Shown in pieces: positions 57,401-64,000 of a stretch of DNA of 64,000 bases. Every line of letters starts with the position of its first letter. Within the stretch, counting starts at the first letter, position 1. The position numbers were made by a program, and so were the translations under genes. The notes under the pieces are model-generated. The model had not been told where the DNA came from and made no database searches. It saw only the letters and a list, made by a program, of their open reading frames with translations. This stretch comes from Diadema setosum (taxonomy: Eukaryota; Echinodermata; Echinoidea; Diadematoida; Diadematidae): positions 32,994,162 to 33,058,161 of the forward strand of contig NC_092698.1 in NCBI RefSeq assembly GCF_964275005.1, written 5' to 3'.

Positions 57401-60400
57401 ATATAGGGTACATTGCTTACGTGTTAGGGTATTGTACTTTGTAATAACGAAATACGTATTTTGGGTATCTGACGTCCGCGGTGACGCAATTTATAGTATT
57501 TTGTTTGAGGTGTAACGCGATTAAGGCGTACAAGTTTGTTGAGCCTTAATACACCATTCAGGGTCTTTTTTTTATACTTGTTTGGACACGGGCAGGTAGC
57601 ACCGTATCAGGGCAATTACCCCCGGCTAAATACTGGTTAGTGATAAGGTAAGAGTAAAGATTAGGGTTAGGTTTAGGGTTAGGAGTTTGGGTTAGGGTTA
57701 GGATTAGATTCAGGATTAGAATTAGGGTTAGGATCAGGGGAAGGGTCCGGGGTAATTGCCCAGGGAGTAATTGCCCTACGCCCGGTACCACATTTGTCGG
57801 AGAGGGACACCCCCCCCCCCTTCCCCTTCCCCCTCCTCCCCCTTCCCCCTCCTCCCCCGTGAGACCTATGACGATCGCACTTGCACTATTATAGACAGGG
57901 CTTTGTCATGTTCGTTTTACTTATGACGTCATCACCTCCCTTTGTTCGTCGTACGTCTTCTTTCTTTTTTTTTCCCTCTTTCTCTTTTCTGCTCTTCTGT
58001 CTTTCTGTCTTCTTCTATTTCTCTCTATTTCTACCCCTGTCTATCATGGATTTTGCAACACCAATGCTCCAAATTTCCCTGTTCATCGAGTTATTGTGAA
58101 GAGGATGGTGACTGTGTTGTATAGATGTATGCCCCTATAACACGCAAACGCACTGCTGTTGAAAACACGACGTTTCGGAAGGTTAGGATTTTAAATGACG
58201 GCAAAGAAATCAAGCGTAGGGTCAAATCAAGCATAATAATACAAATGGTTGTACCGTCGTTACAGACACACACCCACGCGCACACACAAACACATAGTTA
58301 AGCAAAGACAGGTCGTAATTTACGAGCAAGGTTTTTACATCAAACCTATTGCATGATGAATGTTGCGATAGAATTCTGTACCGAGGACAGATAAGAAACT
58401 TTAGCTGCCATCCTTTCTTACCTTTTATGCAGACTGCCGGGTTTAATGACATAATATGTGATGCATATTTAGATATGATATTTGAACGTCTACGAGAACA
58501 AGTTGTGAGATAATGCCTGCAGCCTGGCTATTTTTCACCATCATCAACATGCATCACATTAATGATTTGACACTAAAGGAGGGAGATCATTCAGTGATTC
58601 ATAATAACAGAGTCAGAGACGGAGACAGATGAAGTAAGTAAACCCATACTCTACTACCATCAACAGAATGTTTACATCACTTTCTACTAATGGGCACACA
58701 ATGCACGGAAGGCAAGTGACGCTGAGTTAAATTCGAGTTACATCACTTGGCACTGTTGGCGTAAAAAAGCAGTGCTCAGACCAACAAAACCCTTCATGGT
58801 GGATTAACCCGTGTAGCCAAGACATGTCAACTCCATAGTGGTATACTCCCTGGTGCCCCGGGTTCCGTAATCAAAGAATTAAAGTATTTTCTACCCCGTG
58901 TTCAAGATGACTTTATCAAAGAATGAAAAAAATGAAATGTTAATAAAGGCGCCGCGGCGCCATGTTTCCAAAAGAGTGTGTGTGTGTGTGTGGGGGGGGG
59001 GGGGGCAGTTTATATTTCTGGTGCCACTTCCGGGTTTCATTATCCAATAAGCCAAAAAAAAAAAAAAAGGCCTTCACCGCAACTTTCTGATTCCACTTCC
59101 GGGTTTCATCAGCTGACAAGCATTCACTTGTATTGTGCAAAAAAAAAGGGGGGCTCCGAGCCCCCCCCCCCCCCCCAGCCCCCAGTCCCCCCCCCCCCCT
59201 TCCGCCTGCCCTGTAAAGTAACGGAATTATAACGTTTTTCATGATTTTACAAATCAATAAAAAGAGTCGCAACCATGCACATGTTGGGTCCCATTGTTCC
59301 ACTCAAATCTTCAATTTATTATATCTTTTGAAACTCAACCAATGAGATTAGAATAACGCATCCTTAATAATACTTCCATTCTGTAATCTAGTCATGTGTT
59401 AACCTGCAAAATATGACTTCTTGGGGAAGATACTAAATCATTAACCAACGATAAAGAATGAAAGAGTTGATACACTACGACTACGAGTATACCTTTTGCT
59501 GTATCCTCCATGGTTTGGTACTGGCTGCGACATCACAAGCTGTCATTAACATTCCCCTGTAAGAAGACGCGAGAAGTAACACAAACATTCATTCCAAATC
59601 ATCTGACAGTGTTAAAACGGCATGACAGCACATGTCGATAGCACATCGGATGTAAATATTATCTATTTGATATTTCTGTCGACGATGTGAATTACTTGCT
59701 TACACCACTGTGGTAAAACCCATCAACATAACGAGCGCATTATGATCTCAGTTTGCGAACTTTCATAGCACATGAAAATTTTCGCCTTGACAAGGACTAT
59801 ATGTGATCAAGTTAACACCAGAAGTGACCAGTTGTGACACGAAGTTCAAGGATTGATCGTTAATTCGAACATTCTTGGCCATGTAGCAAAGGTGAATACG
59901 TGTATTCATTTTGCCTATTTCCCCTATGATTTCACTCGATTCTTTTTTTATATCCCACAGTAATCACTCGACGCCTTCAAGAAAATTCATCAGTATCTAG
60001 GCAAGGATCATGAATACCACTCACCCTCTCTTATTAGGAATGAAAGAAAGATCCGTTCTCTTCTGGTGTCAAGTCAAGTCCCCTCCCCTTAACCCTTAAT
60101 CCCAAAATGCAATTAACATTTTTAATTGTTTTGCCAATGATAAAATGACATAGAGTTGACAGAGACATTCACCTGAGTAGTTCCTTGTGCTGTGCCGAAC
60201 TCCAGTCGCTGTGCTTCTGCGTTCGTATCATCTCGAAGAATTGACCACGGACTCTGTGAAAATCAAAATCAGAGATAATATCATTATTGGCAACTTTGCT
60301 GTTTCTCCTGCCCGCGACCGATCTTCCCGGCCCCGCCCTTCTATTGCCAAGAATTGTCGACTCAAATTTGGCAAAAATTGCTCCCGTGTCATGCCGAAGG

Positions 60401-62595
60401 GAAAGGTGCTCTTCAGACCTATCTTTACTTTATACCCTAACCTGACAAGGTTAGCGGTTAGGCTGACGAATTGAATCAAGTTTCAAACTTCAAAGAAATT
60501 CAAAAGCATGTTTTGAATGCTGTTATCATTTACTACAAACGCTAACATTGTTTAACAGATCGTCACCCTGCCCCAAACAAAAAAAGTTTACTCCAACTGT
60601 AATTTTCCGAACATGAAAAGGATATATGCTCTTTTCTACATTATTCCACCTGTCACTCAGATGTTATGATTTACCATTTCAACTGACGTAACTCATGTTT
60701 TCCCCACACCCTCCCCTAAAAATGGGGCTACTACACTATACGTCTTCCTGTTTTTTCTTTCCGCCCGATATATTTCTCTCCCTTCCGGAACACATTGCTG
60801 ACATCAAGCGGAAAGACTCGCTTAAATCTCAATGGAAAAACAAACGTGATAAAAAGTCCTTTTTGGTTTTTCCCTTTTACTATAAGTCTGAAACAACTGG
60901 ACTCGTTCCACGTGACCTTCATAAAGCGGCCCATTCGGTTTCGATTTTTTGAAAACAAAACAAATCAGACCACAAAATGCCAAATCCGCGGGCATTTTTT
61001 CTTTTTGTCGATACTCACTTGAAGTGTAAAGCGAGATCAGTCGAGATAATCGAATGCTTCAAGATGTTCATGGCCTCACTGTACTGCTCTGATGAAAGAC
61101 TGCCAAAGATGTTGTGACCCTGGAAATGTACGGAGAAACATTGTGCGAAATGTCAGTTCTCACACACGCTCTATGACGGTGCTGCAGGTGCCAATTTGCG
61201 CCGCCGCTTAAACACTGATCCCGAATGCCCGCAGAAGATGAAAATTCATGAAACAGTAGACGGGCTGATTTGGTGAGAGAATTTTTTATTTGTATAATAG
61301 CACTAGAAATCCCAGTCAGGATTGTATTCACGGATCAAATACTAGTAAAGGGCACCCTACGAGACTGCTATCACGAGATGTTGATGTTTGTTGCGGGAAT
61401 CTCTTTTCCACTAACGCTGAAAAGAACAAATCAAGTTTGTTTATTTTTTAGGTTTAAAACAAAACAAACATCCCTACACTATTCCTGCAGGGCAACTTTT
61501 CCAAGAAAAGCAGACCCAGTCGGCCTGAAGCAAAAACTATTCTTTATCATGTAAATCATTTTCTTTTGCTTATTTGGTTGTTTGTTTTTACAAACTTGAT
61601 ATTTTTCTTTCACCCTATTCAAGGATTTGCCGTAACATAATAATATGGTTTGTTCTCATTAATACTTTACCAGGGTTTCCATTTCACGAAGTATCCGCGG
61701 TGCATGAACACTTTTTTTTTTCTAGTTTGCAGTATTGTTAAAGGGAAGATATAGTTCTGGTTGAGATGAGGGATTCAGACTTTAATTATCTGTGAGATAT
61801 TTGTAAACCACTGATGAAATAGTAAAGAGCATACAATTCTAAGAGGAATTCAAAGTTTATTCGATGAAAATTGGTTGTGAAGCGGCTGATATACCAAAAA
61901 ACAAAAACAAAACAAAACGAAGTAAAGCAAAGAGGTTCTGATAAAAGGTAGGTTCCACCTTTTATGAGGACCTCTTTGTTTTGGATATCTTATGCATTTC
62001 AAAACCAATATTCATCAAATACACTCTTGAAATCAATACTCTTTCATATTTCATAAGAAGTTTCCCATTATCTCACAAAAGAAATTGGAAACCAGAAGCT
62101 TCATCTCAACCAAAATTATACTACCTCTTTAAAGGTGTCAACTACATTTAAATTCCAACAGTCACACGATACAATTAGAAATACGGTCATGAAACATTGA
62201 AAACGTCAAAATGTATTTAGAGGTAATGACTACGTCAATCTTTACCCAAAGATAAAAAAAAAAACGACAGTTAATATCACAATGGTTCATCGAGTGTATA
62301 CTACGATGGATATTCACGCTATGATTGATTACCTGACTGCTAAGAAACATGACTGCATGGTTGATTACCTGACTGCTAAGAATCGTGACTGAATGGTTAC
62401 CTGACTGCTAAGCATCATGATTGCATGGCTACCTGACTGCTAAGAATCATGTCTGCATGATTGATTATCTGACTGCCAAGAATCATGACTGCATGGTTGA
62501 TTACCTGACTGCTAAGAATCATGACTGCATGGTTGAAGTGATGGTATTCCATCGTCGCCTTTGATCCGTAGAGCTGAGACAATGGCGACTGAGAC
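54337..62595 (-). CDS. pde11a: PDE11A-like cyclic-nucleotide phosphodiesterase, last seven coding exons (partial, continues right of window)
   Basis: Exons in transcript order: 62595-62505, 61119-61019, 60253-60173, 59556-59493, 56978-56904, 56280-56197, 54474-54337. All junctions are GT/AG and the frame is continuous, giving 210 residues plus stop, the C-terminal half of the catalytic domain. Landmarks: [30 protein letters not shown] (its Asp is the last metal ligand of the HD-type site), [28 protein letters not shown] (Gln corresponds to the nucleotide-binding invariant Gln), [32 protein letters not shown] and RKDELP favour PDE11A over PDE5/6. The family hydrolyses cAMP and cGMP in the cytosol. 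The missing upstream exons should carry the GAF domains and the HD metal motifs. The tail ends in a basic RKRRK stretch. Confidence 0.93.
54475..56196. other. PDE11A-like last intron, no element recognised
   Basis: 1.7 kb of AT-rich DNA. Short open frames at 55418-55766 show no domain. No repeat copies matching the rest of the window were seen. Confidence 0.4.
56197..56280 (-). CDS. pde11a: PDE11A-like exon, penultimate (nucleotide-binding Gln)
   Basis: Reads [20 protein letters not shown] then GVCIPLYE. The Gln of EMQ aligns with the conserved purine-binding Gln and the Phe of GFID with the stacking region. 28 codons, phase 0. The donor GTGATT is weak. Confidence 0.95.
56904..56978 (-). CDS. 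pde11a: PDE11A-like exon, third from the end
   Basis: Reads [20 protein letters not shown] then KIEPT, matching [23 protein letters not shown]. 25 codons, phase 0 at both ends; the donor is GTAAGT. Confidence 0.95.
57580..57790. mobile_element. Dispersed repeat family C, copy 2: MITE with interstitial telomere-like repeats
   Basis: Left gggcaattacccccggc and right ccggggtaattgccc...agtaattgcccta are inverted repeats. Between them lies about 90 bp of degenerate ttaggg units (57660-57745), several exact ttagggttagg. The same arrangement is at 26565-26672, so the telomere-like tract is part of a mobile family, not a telomere scar. Confidence 0.7.
57808..57860. repeat. C-rich polypyrimidine tract
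   Basis: C runs alternating with tt and tcc (ccccttccccctcctccccc twice). Confidence 0.9.
58945..59210. repeat. GGCGCCGCGGCGCC palindrome, GT/G/C runs and a duplicated ~17-bp word
   Basis: A 14-bp perfect palindrome ggcgccgcggcgcc at about 58949, a GT array running into G, then ccacttccgggtttcat twice (59025 and 59093), and long C runs (59160-59200). Run lengths are likely unreliable. Its G/C-run layout recalls the TTAA element at 40013-40784. Confidence 0.6.
59493..59556 (-). CDS. pde11a: PDE11A-like exon, fourth from the end (metal-ligand Asp)
   Basis: Reads [20 protein letters not shown] and K. The Asp of MTACD is the fourth metal ligand of class I phosphodiesterases, and TKPW is invariant. 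The acceptor is cttcttacag; the donor is GTATAC. Confidence 0.95.
60173..60253 (-). CDS. pde11a: PDE11A-like exon, fifth from the end
   Basis: Reads [20 protein letters not shown] then QHKELL, matching RRTEFFELV...HR.IF. The acceptor is attttcacag (a second AG two bases on would break the frame). The donor is GTGAAT; AG joins G of the next exon to give Arg. Confidence 0.92.
61019..61119 (-). CDS. pde11a: PDE11A-like exon, sixth from the end
   Basis: Reads [20 protein letters not shown] then [14 protein letters not shown]. It matches GHNIF.NLSS.EYS and the ATDL.LYF helix. The acceptor is acatttccag; the donor is GTGAGT; the last codon is split AA/A. Confidence 0.93.
61738..62132. mobile_element. 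MITE family A, copy 3 (PDE11A-like intron)
   Basis: The left end ttaaaggga...tatagttctggttgagatgag is mirrored by cttcatctcaaccaaaattatac...ctctttaa at the right. The inner inverted pair gatgaaaattggtt / aaccaatattcatc is shared with the other copies. Flanking TTAA suggests a TTAA-targeting (piggyBac-like) mover, but the mobilising transposase is unknown. Confidence 0.8.
62321..62528. repeat. Six tandem units of an exon end plus 5' splice site (32-36 bp each)
   Basis: Units: 62321-62356, 62357-62392, 62393-62424, 62425-62456, 62457-62492, 62493-62528. Each, read on the minus strand, contains gcagtcatgattcttagcag, tcag and gtaatcaaccat or a variant: the last eight codons of the phosphodiesterase exon plus its donor. 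The exon-proximal unit (62493-62528) is the functional one. The next unit has AT in place of GT; the one after keeps GT in frame. Confidence 0.9.
62505..62595 (-). CDS. pde11a: PDE11A-like exon, seventh from the end
   Basis: Reads [20 protein letters not shown] then [10 protein letters not shown], matching the [24 protein letters not shown] segment of PDE11A. The acceptor is aaacttcag and the donor GTAATC. The last 21 bases and the donor belong to a tandem repeat (62321-62528), so alternative ends exist. Confidence 0.9.
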
Positions 62596-64000
62596 CTGAA
62601 GTTTGATACGACCAAGCAAAATAGTGCATTAATCACATTTACTTTCATCATAACTGCAAAAAAAAAAAAACAATCAATCAATCTGTATGATATCTTCAGA
62701 ATACGTGGCTTAATTCATTTCAGCTAAAATGAAAATGCCCGGTTACTAAAAAGACGGCGACTCAATCGCTGCCGAAACCATGACTGATTATTTGATATAC
62801 GCTTGGGAACATCGTGTTTAATGAAAATATTCAAATATCTTGAACCACAACACTATATTCGCAATCCTTAAAGTTACTCTATAACCAATAACAGTCTATT
62901 AACACGATTTGATTACTGTTCTGCTGTTTGGTCGAATAGATTTCAATTCCATACAACTAAGCTACAAAAACAAAACAAAACAAAAACATCAAAAGAGGGC
63001 ATCACGAATAATATTCAGCAAAGCATATGACACATCGTGGGCTGAAAAGTCTTAAACGTTAAATGGATGTCACTAGACAGACGTTTTTAGTTCAGTCGCG
63101 TTATGAATATATATAAATGCGTTCATAACTTAGCACCTTCTTACATTCAGGTACATTTAGTTAGTCCTAATACATGAACATCAAACAAGGCAAATAGACA
63201 GTGGAAGTCTACGTGTGCCAAGATTTCGCTTGGACTGTCGTAAGTATAGCTCATGGATTATCTTCTTTACTTGAATGGAATAATCTAGATAATTCGATCA
63301 GATCAGCTTCTTTCATAATATTCATAATAGTGTTTAAACAGAGTTGTTATTTGTAAGTAACACAACCAAATTTATTCAGTGATATCTAATTATGACACAC
63401 ATAATATCGATTTAATCGATATTTCGGCATTCTGGTGACCCTATGTTGTAGCACATTAACACATGTTTTATATCACTTTGCAATGCACAGCTTATACTTT
63501 CTTCTGTGTATACGTTTTGCTTATATTTGATGTACTATTATGTTCATCAATATTATTCAGGGTCCCATGGCCAATGATGAAAAACCACTACTTCAGTTGG
63601 TGAATGGGCTACCCTGACAAAATATTAGGAATAAATACAGGAATAAATATCATATTCAAATATATCTTTAAAAAAATACTCGAATCCCATGAAGCAGTGG
63701 AACCATTTTGAGTATGACCCCCGTGCATGTAATATGCTATCATTACAAATAAGATTATCTTAATAATCTTGTCTTTTGACCTTGACACGTATATACACGT
63801 GCCCTCTTCATTACGTCAGATTCTGAATAAAATCAGATTAGCATTCCTAAAAAAAAAAAAAAAAAGACGAGCATCATTGTGGCTTCGCTTAGAGATTTTA
63901 ATCTTTTTAAGTATATTCTAACGCTTGCAGCTTGGTGATAAAAATTTGAATTTACTCGCTGTATCTCAGTCGTATTAAGGCTTTGTAGCAATATGGAGAT
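62596..64000. other. PDE11A-like intron running off the right edge
   Basis: The preceding exon, expected to encode the HDxDHRGTNN metal-binding motif, was sought on the minus strand here and not found. AT-rich DNA with an A run at 63849-63866 only. Confidence 0.5.

Noticed and set aside
62321..62528. CRISPR-like array reading of the 36-bp repeats
   Set aside because: The units are directly adjacent without spacers and derive from an exon-intron boundary in an animal gene.

Overview
This is a eukaryotic window: AT-rich, intron-rich, packed with microsatellites, terminal-inverted-repeat elements and LINE sequence. Both resolvable genes are animal genes. The repeat types (a TCCG-repeat element with cctccgccacgaagtgg termini, CR1/Jockey-type LINEs with a PHD finger, hairpin MITEs) point to a marine invertebrate deuterostome, probably an echinoderm such as a sea urchin. 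That is inference; no species can be named from sequence alone.

Layout. 1-850: a ~190-bp satellite array interrupted by a hairpin element carrying two opposed hammerhead-ribozyme-like cores. 2281-2336: a possible minus-strand first exon (ATG followed at once by a perfect 5' splice site) with an ETS-like site upstream. About 2840-9816: a LINE on the plus strand with both ORFs open (ORF1 with PHD finger and coiled coil; ORF2 with endonuclease and reverse transcriptase) and an AAG-repeat tail. 10850-10990: a foldback. About 11880-12835: a decayed fragment of a second LINE. 15410-43981: fifteen plus-strand exons of an aralar/citrin-type mitochondrial aspartate/glutamate carrier (SLC25A12/13), giving 660 residues with only the short first coding exon unplaced. 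44000-54336: intergenic DNA dominated by repeats. 54337-62595: the last seven coding exons, minus strand, of a cyclic-nucleotide phosphodiesterase most like PDE11A; the rest of that gene lies beyond the right edge.

The two genes converge tail to tail and are functionally unrelated: the carrier acts in the malate-aspartate shuttle at the inner mitochondrial membrane, the phosphodiesterase hydrolyses cAMP/cGMP in the cytosol. Every exon junction of both genes was checked for GT/AG borders and reading-frame continuity, and all fit. Introns hold many short DNA-transposon-like palindromes, several in repeated families.

Most unusual structures: (1) the hammerhead-like hairpin flanked by a 13-bp direct repeat inside the satellite; (2) a six-fold tandem duplication of an exon end plus its 5' splice site in the PDE11A-like gene; (3) an apparently intact PHD-finger LINE whose second ORF can start 2 nt after the first one stops; (4) an intronic element carrying five clusters of AGGTCA nuclear-receptor half-sites.
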